The notes beneath the pieces were generated by a model. It was not told where the DNA came from. It made no database searches and was given only the letters and a program-made list of their open reading frames with translations. Shown one piece after another: positions 8,099 through 16,768 of a stretch of DNA of 37,819 nt. The stretch is from B1-G15 sp964346135 (GTDB lineage: Archaea; Thermoproteota; Bathyarchaeia; Bathyarchaeales; Bathyarchaeaceae). The position numbers and the translations under genes are program-made. Where the stretch lies: assembly GCA_964346135.1 (NCBI GenBank), contig CAYFTS010000056.1, forward strand, positions 1-37,819, read 5' to 3'. Each line of letters begins with the position of its first letter. Position 1 is the stretch's first letter.

Positions 8099-9535
8099 GT
8101 GTCACCTCTAATCTCCGAAGAAAGAAGGATAATGTGGGCAAAAAGGATTAAGGGTTTCTGGCAAGAATTTAGAAGGAAAAAGATTGGTGTAGTAGGCCTT
8201 TTCCTCTTGGCCTTGTTTGTAATAATGGCTGTTTTTGCGCCTTGGCTAACACCGTACCAACCTTTGGGTTCTGAGCGCGTAGCCACAGGGTTTGCGATGC
8301 CTCAATGGGTTAAAATCTTTCCTGGACTTCAAGACCTTCCGTCTACGCATAGCATGTCGCTTTATTGGGAGAAAGAGGAAGCGTCTGAATTCATAAAAGC
8401 ATGGGGACACAATGTTGTAGTACAATTCGAACCGGGAACGACAGAAACCGTGTATGTTGAGCTCGGCGCCAAAATCTCCTATCCGGAAGATTCCCCGCCA
8501 GACACGTTCTATATCACCTTCACTTGGGGTGCGGAACAAATCAAAGACATGGAGTACTTACTCAAACTGATCGTGGTTAATCCAAAGGGTGAATCTTACC
8601 TCCTATGGCTTCCACAAGGTTGGCAAACGAAAAGTAAGGGTGCGAGTGTTTATATTGACTCACATAATCCTCTCCTGATGGATAGATTAGGCCTCAAACG
8701 CGGCGAAGATAATCTAGCGAACATTGTCTTCTCAGAAAAAGGTGAATACAATTTCACTCTGCAGGTGGCGTTCAAGCCGCAGACAGAAAACGCAGAGGCC
8801 AAGATTACTTTCCAAGATACCACTCTCGTCACATTGGGAGGAGTACATGGCATTCTGGGTACCGATAACGAAGGAGTAGACATCTGGGCGCAGCTGGTGT
8901 ATGGAGCTAGAATCTCTTTAACGATAGGATTGCTGGCGGCTATTCTCGAAACGATCATAGGCATCACCGTGGGAGTTTTTGCAGGATACTTAGGCGGTCC
9001 TGTCGACGAAATTTTAATGCGAATAGTAGACATACTTCTTTCTTTACCCCTTCTGCCCTTACTGTTGGCTCTTGTAGCTTTGTTCGGAGCGAACGTGATG
9101 TACATAGTTCTCTTCGTGGCAATATTTGGCTGGCAAAGCTTATCAAGGATCGTCAGATCTCATGTTCTCTCTCTACGGGAGACCTCTTTTATCGAGTGTG
9201 CTCGAGCAGCTGGTGGCAGTAGGTTTTACATAATACTAAAACACATGATACCCAACGTTCTTCCCATTGCCTTTGCATCCATGGTGCTTAGTGTACCATC
9301 TGCGATCTTGTTTGAGGCCACGTTGAGTTTCTTGGGGTTTGGCGACCCCAGCGCACCTACTTGGGGAAGAATGCTTTCCTACGCCTTTGGAGCAGGTGGA
9401 TTCACCCATTTGCCAATAGCTTGGTGGTGGGTATTACCTCCCGGACTAGCAATAACTTTCCTCTGTTTGGCCTTCGTGTTTATGGGGCACGCAGTTGACG
9501 AGATTGTAAACCCAAGGTTGAGGAGGCGGCGGTGA
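8099..9535 (+). CDS. Peptide ABC transporter permease, DppC/OppC type, with large extracytoplasmic insert
   Basis: Second channel subunit, 478 residues from the GTG at 8099, which has AGGGAGG at 8084-8090; an upstream in-frame GTG at 8072 overlaps the previous gene and lacks a site. DppC proteins usually run about 280-320 residues. The excess is a beta-rich segment of about 190 residues between the first helix (GVVGLFLLALFVIMAVFAPWL) and the conserved GTDNEGVDIWAQLVYGARIS phrase, a gap normally of a few dozen residues. The remaining helices and the EAA loop (SFIECARAAGGSRFYIILKH) are normal. The insert faces outward, where the binding protein docks, so it may contact that protein or its cohesin assembly; this is inference. 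Confidence 0.92.
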   Translation: MSPLISEERRIMWAKRIKGFWQEFRRKKIGVVGLFLLALFVIMAVFAPWLTPYQPLGSERVATGFAMPQWVKIFPGLQDLPSTHSMSLYWEKEEASEFIKAWGHNVVVQFEPGTTETVYVELGAKISYPEDSPPDTFYITFTWGAEQIKDMEYLLKLIVVNPKGESYLLWLPQGWQTKSKGASVYIDSHNPLLMDRLGLKRGEDNLANIVFSEKGEYNFTLQVAFKPQTENAEAKITFQDTTLVTLGGVHGILGTDNEGVDIWAQLVYGARISLTIGLLAAILETIIGITVGVFAGYLGGPVDEILMRIVDILLSLPLLPLLLALVALFGANVMYIVLFVAIFGWQSLSRIVRSHVLSLRETSFIECARAAGGSRFYIILKHMIPNVLPIAFASMVLSVPSAILFEATLSFLGFGDPSAPTWGRMLSYAFGAGGFTHLPIAWWWVLPPGLAITFLCLAFVFMGHAVDEIVNPRLRRRR

Positions 9536-10507
9536 ATGGAAAGGTTGTTAACTGTCGAGAACCTAAAGATGTACTATGAGACCATGAGAGGATACGTCAA
9601 GGCAGTGGACGATGTAAGCTTCACTGTGAATAAGGAGGAGGCTTTAGGACTCGCTGGCGAGTCCGGATGTGGAAAAACGAGTGCCGCATTAGCAATTTTG
9701 AGACTATTGCCTTGGAATGGTAAGATAATTGAAGGAAACGTCACATTAGCTGGTGAAAACCTCATAAAAATGAGCGACAAAGAACTTCGACAGAAGATTA
9801 GGTGGAAAAGGATTTCTATGGTATTTCAAGGAGCAATGAACGCCCTTCATCCAACTTACACAATTGGGCGTCAAATAGCGGAGCCGATACTTAAACATGA
9901 AGACGTTAGCAAGCGTGAAGCAATGGAACGAGCTGGGAAGCTTCTTGAACTTGTGGGGATTGAACCCGAAAAAACTGTTCGGTACCCATATGAACTCAGT
10001 GGCGGTATGAAACAGCGTGCCATTATAGCGATGGCTCTAGCCTGTAACCCCGACCTGATTATCGCAGATGAGCCGACTACTGCGTTAGATGTCATTGTGC
10101 AGGCTCAAGTGTTGAAGGTCATGGAAGACTTAAAGCGTAAGCTGAAACTTTCCTGGATACTAATATCACATGATCTCTCGATAATCGCTGAAACGTGTAC
10201 AAAGGTTGCGATTATGTACGCTGGAAAAATTGTGGAATACGGAGACGTAGTGCACATATTCAAAGAACGCTTGCATCCGTACACAGAAAAGTTAGTAACT
10301 GCTTTTCCAAGCGTGTTGGGACCCAAGAGAGAGCTTTCTTCTATACACGGCTTCCCGCCGGACCTTCTTGAACCCCCAGCTGGATGCAGGTTTAATCCGA
10401 GATGCCCACATGTTATGGAAATTTGCAGAACTGAAGAACCTTTACTTACCGATGTTGGCAAGAAACATCATGTGGCATGCCATCTGCACCACGGTGAAAA
10501 ATCTTGA
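9536..10507 (+). CDS. Peptide ABC transporter ATPase, DppD/OppD type
   Basis: Cytoplasmic ATPase of 323 residues that powers the importer. Walker A is GESGCGKTS (41-49), Q-loop glutamine near 98, signature LSGGMKQR (154-161), Walker B LIIADE (174-179), and a SHDLS switch histidine. The C-terminal extension has the PPAGCRFNPRCPHVMEIC cysteine cluster characteristic of oligopeptide ATPases, where four cysteines can hold an iron-sulfur cluster (here Cys in CRF, CPH, CRT and CHL phrases). The ATG directly follows the stop of the permease gene and the 3' end overlaps the next gene by four bases, so translation is coupled. Confidence 0.95.
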   Translation: MERLLTVENLKMYYETMRGYVKAVDDVSFTVNKEEALGLAGESGCGKTSAALAILRLLPWNGKIIEGNVTLAGENLIKMSDKELRQKIRWKRISMVFQGAMNALHPTYTIGRQIAEPILKHEDVSKREAMERAGKLLELVGIEPEKTVRYPYELSGGMKQRAIIAMALACNPDLIIADEPTTALDVIVQAQVLKVMEDLKRKLKLSWILISHDLSIIAETCTKVAIMYAGKIVEYGDVVHIFKERLHPYTEKLVTAFPSVLGPKRELSSIHGFPPDLLEPPAGCRFNPRCPHVMEICRTEEPLLTDVGKKHHVACHLHHGEKS

Positions 10508-11520
10508 AAGAAGATGTAACTATAGAAGTTCGAAACTTGGTGAAGTATTTCCCAGTGAAATTAGGGTTCTTCAAGACGCTAAGATCGAAAGAAATGTTGT
10601 ATGTTCACGCTGTTGATGACGTGAGCTTCAAAATCAAAACTGGCGAAATATTTGGGCTTGTAGGCGAAAGCGGATGCGGAAAAACTACAACTGGAAGATG
10701 TTTGCTTCGACTGATCGAACCTACCCAAGGTGAAGTGATCTTCAAAGGCGTAGACATAATATCCCTCTCCCTAGAACATGACGTAAGAAGACTACGACGG
10801 AAAATGCAAGTAATATTTCAGGACCCATATGAATCTCTAAATCCGAGAATGAACGTTCTGGACATAATAGCGGAACCATTGCGAATTCAAAAAGTCACTA
10901 AAAGTGAGAGGGAGGTCAATGAGAAAGTAGCCGAAGCCTTGGAGGATTTGGATTTAGTTCCGCCTGATGAGTTTCTGTATAGGGTTCCCCACGAACTTAG
11001 CGGTGGCCAGAGACAGAGAATTGCCATAGCCCGAGCCTTTGTGCTCAAACCTGAGTTTCTAGTTGCAGATGAACCTGTATCGATGCTTGACGCGTCCATC
11101 AGAAGCGAAGTTCTAAAACTTCTCTTGGATCTGCAACAAAGATTTCACACTTCGATTCTCTATATAACACATGACATAGCTTTAGCTCGGCATTTGTGCG
11201 ACCGCGTCGCGGTCATGTATTTGGGTAAGATTGTAGAGAAAGGGGTTACGGAGGAACTAATTCAAAAACCGATGCACCCATACACTAAGGCATTAATAGC
11301 CGCTGTGCCAGTTCCCGACCCAACAGCAAGGCGGATTAGTGTTGTGATCGGGGGAGAAGTTCCAAGCGCCATTAGCCCACCCCAAGGATGCCGATTCAAT
11401 ACGCGGTGTCCTCACGTCATGGGGATTTGCCGAAAGAAAGAACCGCAACTTACTGAACTCGACCAGCGCAGACATGTAGCATGCCACTTGCATACTAGCT
11501 CAAAGGTTTCAAAAACATGA
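10504..11520 (+). CDS. Peptide ABC transporter ATPase, DppF/OppF type
   Basis: Second ATPase, 338 residues, forming a heterodimer with DppD. Walker A is GESGCGKTT (54-62), Q-loop FQDPYESLNPR, signature LSGGQRQR (165-172), Walker B FLVADE (185-190) and the switch histidine in ITHD. The C-terminus carries the oligopeptide-transporter cysteine motif (PPQGCRFNTRCPHVMGIC). It starts at a TTG that overlaps the stop of the preceding gene; a GGTGA motif lies a few bases upstream. Closes the transporter core, 45 bases before the next gene. Confidence 0.95.
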   Translation: MKEDVTIEVRNLVKYFPVKLGFFKTLRSKEMLYVHAVDDVSFKIKTGEIFGLVGESGCGKTTTGRCLLRLIEPTQGEVIFKGVDIISLSLEHDVRRLRRKMQVIFQDPYESLNPRMNVLDIIAEPLRIQKVTKSEREVNEKVAEALEDLDLVPPDEFLYRVPHELSGGQRQRIAIARAFVLKPEFLVADEPVSMLDASIRSEVLKLLLDLQQRFHTSILYITHDIALARHLCDRVAVMYLGKIVEKGVTEELIQKPMHPYTKALIAAVPVPDPTARRISVVIGGEVPSAISPPQGCRFNTRCPHVMGICRKKEPQLTELDQRRHVACHLHTSSKVSKT

Positions 11521-11565
11521 GAAGAATGTATCTTCTTTACTTCTTAATCTTTTGAGGGCTCACTC

Positions 11566-12057
11566 ATGGCTCTAAATGCAAGACGAATCATAATAATAGC
11601 TTTCATATTAACTACTGTAGTTTTCAATGTCATCACCGTTTACACTGCAGGAGTTTACTTCCGAGCATATGCTGGAGTGAGGAATTTTAACGTTAGCATC
11701 CAGGAGTTCAAGGCCAACATCTTCAATGCATCTTACGCATCAACAGAGACCATTTTGACCATCCGTAATCCTTCACAATGCATGTTTGAGGCATTGTACA
11801 TCGTAGAACGACTAGAACTCGAAGGTCAATTCATATCAGTTGATGGTATGTATATGTGGACGAAGCCTCTGCAGATACCTCCACAGTCGAACATCACTGT
11901 GACACTCGAGCAGAATATTCACTATGATCGCATACAATACGTGCGATCTCGACTAGAGGAATATTGGCTTATGGAGATCCGAATGTTGTTGAATGGGCCT
12001 CTCGTCGGAACCTTCATGTACAACTCGTTGTTCACGACTAAGATAACCAATATTTAA
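11566..12057 (+). CDS. Small single-span membrane protein, possible LEA/WHy-like beta-sandwich
   Basis: 163 residues: one N-terminal membrane segment (about 8-30, IIIIAFILTTVVFNVITVYTA), then an outward-facing beta-rich domain of about 125 residues with N-glycosylation sequons. The pattern 'phrase about basic residues, ETILTIRNPS, then IPPQSNITVTLEQNI' resembles LEA14/WHy-type domains, but I cannot confirm the family. A GAGGG site lies 7 bases before the ATG. Starts 45 bases after the DppF gene and runs in the same direction, so it may belong to the transporter operon. Confidence 0.7.
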   Translation: MALNARRIIIIAFILTTVVFNVITVYTAGVYFRAYAGVRNFNVSIQEFKANIFNASYASTETILTIRNPSQCMFEALYIVERLELEGQFISVDGMYMWTKPLQIPPQSNITVTLEQNIHYDRIQYVRSRLEEYWLMEIRMLLNGPLVGTFMYNSLFTTKITNI

Positions 12058-12113
12058 ATAGAAAGCATCATATGAGCTCAAAGGAATGTTTGGCCAACAT
12101 GGGGGAGTTCCAC

Positions 12114-12953
12114 GTGAACTCTAACATTAAAAAAAGGAAATACCCTCATAGTACTAGCAGATTCTACCTCAGCGCTCTGACCGCTCTGTTGTCCGTGATT
12201 TTGGCACTTCTACTATTGCAGGATTCCATCTTGTCGCTATATTACTTCGTCTCCACGTTGCTTATGACAATAATCACCTTCATATTGAGGACCCGCCTAT
12301 TCTCCGCTGGAACACCAAAGCACTCAGAAAAGGAATTGTTTGAAACTGAAAAAAGCGATTCAACATTTGGAATGTTGATACTCATGCTTTTTGCGCTACT
12401 TGCATTTGTGGTTATTCCAATTCTCCTGGTAAGGGTGTTAGATCCGTATACTTGGTTTATACTCATAATCAGCCTCACGTCAGGAGTTAGCATCGCGGAG
12501 GTACTCTTCTATCTCAACATAAAGAGATCTGGTTTAAAAGTAATGAGAAGATTAAAGATGCGCCGTTCGATGTGGGTTCTATTTTTGTTAGGTGCTTCAA
12601 GTCTTAACTACGCCAGCGTCTCCTTGCTAGTCATCGTTTGGAGGCTCGATATCTTCTATTATTTGCCTATGGTTTTCATCATCAGTTGCATGATCGGCGC
12701 CCTGGTGGTAGACATCACAAAGTCTATTATTTACACATATACCTGTATGATCATAGGTTACATGATAACAATCGCAACATTTTTGCTCCCCTACGTAATA
12801 TTTGCGGAGAGCGTTGAAAGAATTAACCTAGCCATCATCGCAGTTCTCAATACCATAGTAAAGGTTTTCTTCATTAGTGCAATCGTATACTTCTTAGGCG
12901 CGATAGTGGGATGCTTCTTGGGCGAGAAGTCACTGGAACAGACTCAGATATAA
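12114..12953 (+). CDS. Polytopic membrane protein of unknown function
   Basis: About 279 residues with roughly seven or eight hydrophobic segments (the first, around FYLSALTALLSVILALLLL, close to the N-terminus) and short charged loops. I do not recognise a family. The chosen GTG at 12114 has GGGGGAG six bases upstream. The alternative ATG at 12072 adds 14 residues, lacks a ribosome site, and sits within about 20 bases of an AT-rich box (atatttaaata, about 12048-12058) that would start transcription after it. It follows the small membrane protein and may be its partner, but no functional residues are apparent. Confidence 0.65.
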   Translation: MNSNIKKRKYPHSTSRFYLSALTALLSVILALLLLQDSILSLYYFVSTLLMTIITFILRTRLFSAGTPKHSEKELFETEKSDSTFGMLILMLFALLAFVVIPILLVRVLDPYTWFILIISLTSGVSIAEVLFYLNIKRSGLKVMRRLKMRRSMWVLFLLGASSLNYASVSLLVIVWRLDIFYYLPMVFIISCMIGALVVDITKSIIYTYTCMIIGYMITIATFLLPYVIFAESVERINLAIIAVLNTIVKVFFISAIVYFLGAIVGCFLGEKSLEQTQI

Positions 12954-13076
12954 CACACAGCCACATGACCAAATCGCATTAGTTCAACACTCCTATGATT
13001 TTGCGCATCAACTTCAACCGAAAATTGAATAAACCGCTAAGCAATCTGAAGAACAAAACACCAAATGATATGCGTT

Positions 13077-13093
13077 TGCATGCATGCATGCAT
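13077..13093. repeat. TGCA tandem repeat / self-complementary run
   Basis: Four and a quarter copies of TGCA (17 bases). It marks the point where YcaQ similarity in the adjacent pseudogene stops. Shorter GCATGC runs occur at about 983-993 and 17151-17161. Confidence 0.8.
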
Positions 13094-13392
13094 TCGATAC
13101 TGAAAATATCGAAATTCCTCCATGGGGATTATTGATTTTGCGTTGCACCAGTATTCAAATACCGCCCTGTCCTTGTAGAGTAAGGTCTCCAAATATTGAG
13201 TTTTTTAGTGAGTTACTCTGTTGTGAAGAACTAGATGGTGGTTGGGGTGCACAACTTGGACAGGATCAATTTGGATACATTTCAACCGTTTAATTGCATC
13301 TAAGGTTCCGTTTTTTCCTTCGCCTTGATGGAATCCCTGCTTAGCGATGAGAACCTTCTGGCAGTCTCCTTTGTAATTATCCTTAGACCCAT
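13091..13392 (-). pseudogene. Broken N-terminal fragment of a YcaQ-type DNA glycosylase gene
   Basis: An ATG at 13392 (AAAAGGG upstream) begins MGLRIITKETARRF, then similarity moves to the +1 frame as LIAKQGFHQGEGKNGTLDAI, KRLKCIQIDPVQVVHPNHHL and VLHNRVTH, meets a TAA stop, and resumes in the same frame as YLETLLYKDRAVFEYW and AKSIIPMEEFRYFQYRM. This is the N-terminal third of the YcaQ/winged-helix crosslink-repair glycosylase family (LQIDTINIV, LVLFSRL, MEYWAHEA and RSDFRLIRHRM in the E. coli protein). The shift is explained by loss of one C in a TTCCTC-like run. Similarity stops at a TGCA repeat and about 270 further residues are absent. With a frameshift, a nonsense codon and a truncation it cannot make a working enzyme. 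The rest of 12954-13469 shows no convincing gene. Confidence 0.75.
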
Positions 13393-13469
13393 GATTTGCC
13401 CTTTTCAGTTTTTGCGGTTGCTTTTTAGAGCTAAATTTGTTGTCGTGGCGCCTATGGGTGTAACATTTG

Positions 13470-13940
13470 TTAAGGTCCCATTGCTAAACCTTTCTTAAGT
13501 ATGGCTTCCATAATTTTATGGTGCTTCTTCTCATCGTCAGCTATGTGTTGAAGTAACAGTTCCAAAGCATCGTCGTCGGTCTTTTCTATTGCGTCTTCGA
13601 CATGACGCAACATGTTCTTTTCAATTCGCATGTGATCTTCCAACGTCTTTTTCGCGAGTATGACATCAGTGTAACTGTGTATTTTTGTGTCCCAAAGTGT
13701 TCGTTTAAGCGCATCCAAATGTGTTTTCGAGTCTCTTTCTGTCTTTTTCTGTTTCATCAAATCCAACACTGTCTGTAGAATCTTGGCGTGTTTCTCAGTG
13801 TCAAACCGCAATTCAGCCAAAAACAGTTTCGCAGCCAAGTTCACAGTGTCCTTTTCTAATTTCTTGATCTTTCTTGCAGTGTTTTTTTCCAACTTGATTT
13901 GAGTTCGAACTAAATTAGCAAAATCTTTTTCAGACTTCAT
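13470..13940 (-). CDS. Ferritin-like/rubrerythrin-type four-helix protein
   Basis: 156 residues, almost entirely helical and charged. Two helix-pair halves each end in a metal-ligand type motif: DTEKHAKIL near 47-55 and DDEKKHHKIM near 136-145, both preceded by glutamates (QIKLEKN near 15-21, RIEKNMLRHVED near 104-115). The E-xx-H spacing is that of rubrerythrin and ferritin-like di-iron sites; no rubredoxin cysteines are present. It may bind metal or handle oxidative stress, but that is family inference, and some members have no catalytic iron. A GGAA motif precedes the ATG. It is transcribed alone, with a TATA-like box about 44 bases upstream. Confidence 0.72.
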   Translation of the reverse strand: MKSEKDFANLVRTQIKLEKNTARKIKKLEKDTVNLAAKLFLAELRFDTEKHAKILQTVLDLMKQKKTERDSKTHLDALKRTLWDTKIHSYTDVILAKKTLEDHMRIEKNMLRHVEDAIEKTDDDALELLLQHIADDEKKHHKIMEAILKKGLAMGP

Positions 13941-13983
13941 TTTCCATCAGTTCCTTCAACAATATCACATCCTGCGAGTCTGC

Positions 13984-13993
13984 CTATAAAAAT
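13984..13993 (-). promoter_or_regulatory. TATA-like box for the ferritin-like gene
   Basis: Read on the minus strand as ATTTTTATAG, 44-54 bases before the ATG at 13940; predicted start of transcription near 13960 leaves a leader of about 20 bases. Confidence 0.5.
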
Positions 13994-14126
13994 TATGTGT
14001 GCGCAAAAAATGCCTTCGTTTGGACGTGCATATTAGTCGTTATGTGGTCGAAGAAAGTTATTACCATGCGGTGATCAACGTGGCAATGACTGCAAGAGCG
14101 TTAGTATCTAGAGAGTGAAAGAAAAG

Positions 14127-15404
14127 TTAGCGCCTAAGAAACTCGATAAGTTTTGGCATCAGTTCTGTTCCATTTTCTAAAACGCCTAGGCTTCCTTTTT
14201 TGCATTCTCTCTCAGAAAACCCGCCAACTTCATCGCCCTTAACGTTGCCCCCTGCTATGAGTACAGGGACGGGATCATCACTGTGAGTCTTTAGTTTGCA
14301 TGGTGTTGAATGATCCGCTGTGACGCAAATGACGTGGTTTTCTAGTTTGATTTTTGGCAGCAGTTTTCCAAAAAAGTGTTTGTCAATAATGGTGATAAGT
14401 TTTTTCTTAAGGTCAACTTTGCCATCGTGACCTGGTTCGTCTGGTCCTTTTATGTGTATGTAGAAGCAGTCGAAGAGAGGTAATGCGTCGAATAGTTTCT
14501 TCAATCTGAAGGTGCAGTCTTTTTCAAGGTCGTGGGTTGGAGTGGGGAGTTCTATTACATGCATGCCAGCGAGTTTAGATATTCCTACTTCAATAGGCAT
14601 GTCGGCTAGACAGGCGAAACGAACGTTGTATCTGTCGTTTATGTTGAAGAATTTGGGTAGAATATGTCCTGCGTCCCTAGTGAGTATGAGGTTTGCTCTT
14701 AATTTTCCTTCAGGAACACGTTTTTTGTTTACTTCATGACTATCCATAACCTGATGGCTTTTCTGAACGAACTCGTTGACGAGTTCTGCGGAAATCTTTG
14801 CTTCTTCAGTGTCTACCATAGGCTCGCTTTTTTTTAAGATCATTTCAACTTGAATTTTTGCCACGCCGATTCCGTCTAGCTTGGAATACGCTGGATCAGT
14901 GTTTGTAATTTTGCTTGAAAGAGGCTTTTCCTTGCTACGTATGACTAAAGCTCCTCTATGACTTACGGTGTTTCTAAATTCAAAATCCACGGAGTACGAT
15001 GCCAATTTCACTTGGTTATTTATGGCTTTGCTTAGCGCTGTCGCCTCTTTTGTAGTTAAGTCTCTGCCTGCTCTTCGGTCAACAATTTTGTTTTCCTGCC
15101 CTATTGTTGCGAAGTTACATCTCAAAGCTAAGTCGCCTTCTTCAACGGTTAGACCAGCGCCAACAGCTTCAAGGACGCCTCTTCCCGTGGAATATTTGAA
15201 GGGGTCGTATCCTAAAATTGAGATAACTGCCACATCGCTTTCAGGCGCTATCCCCTTTCCTACCGTGTACATGAGTCCTGTTTTTCCATTTTTTGCTAGG
15301 AAGTCCATGTTAGGAGTTTCCGCAGCTTCTAGCGGAGTTTTGTTTCCCAGTTCTTCGGTCGGAAGGTCGCCCATACCGTCTATGACTACGTAAATCAGCT
15401 TCAA
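14127..15404 (-). CDS. apgM: 2,3-bisphosphoglycerate-independent phosphoglycerate mutase, archaeal type
   Basis: Interconverts 3- and 2-phosphoglycerate in glycolysis and gluconeogenesis. The 425-residue length is normal for ApgM. As an alkaline-phosphatase superfamily enzyme it shows the metal-binding IDGMGD (Asp9), the probable nucleophile Ser56 in APESDVAVIS, STGRGVLEAVGAG, the GPDEPGHDGK loop, TADHSTP and the last metal histidine in KTHSDDPVPV. It starts at TTG; no strong ribosome site precedes it. The 110-base gap to the divergent gene at 15515 likely contains both promoters. Confidence 0.95.
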   Translation of the reverse strand: MKLIYVVIDGMGDLPTEELGNKTPLEAAETPNMDFLAKNGKTGLMYTVGKGIAPESDVAVISILGYDPFKYSTGRGVLEAVGAGLTVEEGDLALRCNFATIGQENKIVDRRAGRDLTTKEATALSKAINNQVKLASYSVDFEFRNTVSHRGALVIRSKEKPLSSKITNTDPAYSKLDGIGVAKIQVEMILKKSEPMVDTEEAKISAELVNEFVQKSHQVMDSHEVNKKRVPEGKLRANLILTRDAGHILPKFFNINDRYNVRFACLADMPIEVGISKLAGMHVIELPTPTHDLEKDCTFRLKKLFDALPLFDCFYIHIKGPDEPGHDGKVDLKKKLITIIDKHFFGKLLPKIKLENHVICVTADHSTPCKLKTHSDDPVPVLIAGGNVKGDEVGGFSERECKKGSLGVLENGTELMPKLIEFLRR

Positions 15405-15478
15405 CCGTCAATGTCTCCGTCAAGTTTGGTTACGAAATACGTTATTTGCCTAAATAAGGAATGCGCGCGCCTGAACAA

Positions 15479-15488
15479 AATTTATATG
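15479..15488 (+). promoter_or_regulatory. TATA-like box for the saccharopine-dehydrogenase-like gene
   Basis: AATTTATATG, 27-36 bases before the ATG at 15515, an archaeal spacing that predicts an almost leaderless transcript. Confidence 0.55.
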
Positions 15489-15514
15489 TTTGGGTCGTTG
15501 ACGACAAGTAGATT

Positions 15515-16726
15515 ATGGTGAGGAAAATGTCGAAAATACTGGTTTTGGGATCTGGCGCTCAGGGGATAGTAACTGTTATGTGGTTGATTAAGGATCCAGA
15601 AGTCTCCGAAGTAAGACTCGCTGACATGGATTTGGAAAAAACCAAGAAGTTTACAAACAAATTAAAGAGTGATAAAGTGCGCCCCCAACGTGTTGACGCA
15701 TGGAAGTCCAAAGAACTACTTGAAGCTACAAAAGGAGTGGACGTAGTAATAAATTCAATAGCGGCGTGGGTTGGCGGTCGTAGTCCTACCTTAGATGTAA
15801 TGGACGCCGCTTTGAAAAACGGAGCACACTACCTTGATGTAGATACTTCTATAACAGCAGAGAAAGATAAAATGCTTGGACTCAACGACAAGTGGAAGGA
15901 TGCTGGATTAAGTGCTATATTTGACCTAGGGAAATGTCCGGGAATTTCCCACATACTTGCAAAGTATGCTGCAGATAAGCTTGACCAAGTGGAGGAAATA
16001 CGTATAAAATCATGTTTAGAGGTAATGAGCGAAAAAGAATTTCTGGTGTTGTGGGCACCGGTACCTGCAGTACTGGGATGGAGGTCAGAAGGTGGATTAG
16101 TGTATGAAAACGGCGTATACAAAGAACTTCCACCATTTTCTGGAGCGGAAGACTACCAGTTCCCCAACAACCCTTTGGGTTCTTGTACTGGTTACCTAGT
16201 CGATCATGAAGAAGTCCGAATGTTGTCACGTTTCATTAAAGGTGTACAGCACGTGGAATTCAAGTTTTTCTCTCATAGAATGCCAATTTTCAGAACCTTG
16301 AGTTTGCTTTTTAGAGAAGACAAAACAATTAATGTCAAGGGTGTTGAAATGGCTTCTACAGATATTTTCAAAGCTTTGGTTCCGCCACCAGGGGAGTTCC
16401 CTGAGAAAGTTGAAGCTGGATTAGTGGATGATGCCTACTCTTGTCCTGTAGTGGAGGTTACGGGAGAAAAAGCAGGTGTGAAGACACGCTACACCCTTAG
16501 TTGTCCTTTGAGTCTCCATGAAGCTAACAAGATACTGCCCAGTTCGCAACCTCTGTCCATTCAAGTCGGTACGCCTCCTGCGGTCGTAGCTAATATGCTA
16601 ATCAAGGGAGAAATCAAACTTAGAGGAGTTATGCCTCCTGTGTGTTTGAATCCGGAGCCGTTATTATCTAGATTTGCCGAGATGGGCATAGGGACATATG
16701 AAAAAGTGGAAAGGTACATAGCCTAG
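15515..16726 (+). CDS. Saccharopine dehydrogenase family oxidoreductase
   Basis: 403 residues. Residues 7-120 form a Rossmann fold for NAD(P): KILVLGSGAQG (GxGxxG), an acidic residue after the second strand (RLADMD), and VVINSIAAW. The middle part has the family's GAHYLDVDT and LGKCPGISHILAKYA, and the C-terminal catalytic part continues to the end. Family members act on saccharopine, carboxynorspermidine or related amino-acid and polyamine imines; the substrate is not clear. The ATG at 15515 lies close to the predicted transcription start; the in-frame ATG at 15527 has a strong GGTGAGG only 3 bases upstream, so the true start could be four codons later. Unaccompanied by lysine genes. Confidence 0.85.
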   Translation: MVRKMSKILVLGSGAQGIVTVMWLIKDPEVSEVRLADMDLEKTKKFTNKLKSDKVRPQRVDAWKSKELLEATKGVDVVINSIAAWVGGRSPTLDVMDAALKNGAHYLDVDTSITAEKDKMLGLNDKWKDAGLSAIFDLGKCPGISHILAKYAADKLDQVEEIRIKSCLEVMSEKEFLVLWAPVPAVLGWRSEGGLVYENGVYKELPPFSGAEDYQFPNNPLGSCTGYLVDHEEVRMLSRFIKGVQHVEFKFFSHRMPIFRTLSLLFREDKTINVKGVEMASTDIFKALVPPPGEFPEKVEAGLVDDAYSCPVVEVTGEKAGVKTRYTLSCPLSLHEANKILPSSQPLSIQVGTPPAVVANMLIKGEIKLRGVMPPVCLNPEPLLSRFAEMGIGTYEKVERYIA

Positions 16727-16768
16727 CCCTATGTCTGTCCATGGGCGGTTCGGTTGCCTCCGCCTAAC

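Noticed and set aside
13084..13293. 69-codon plus-strand open frame with several cysteines
   Set aside because: Lies antisense to the YcaQ-like pseudogene, begins in a TGCA repeat, and has no convincing ribosome site.
12954..13469. tRNA or small RNA gene in the largest gap
   Set aside because: No cloverleaf or C/D box arrangement could be read; the pseudogene explains most of the interval.
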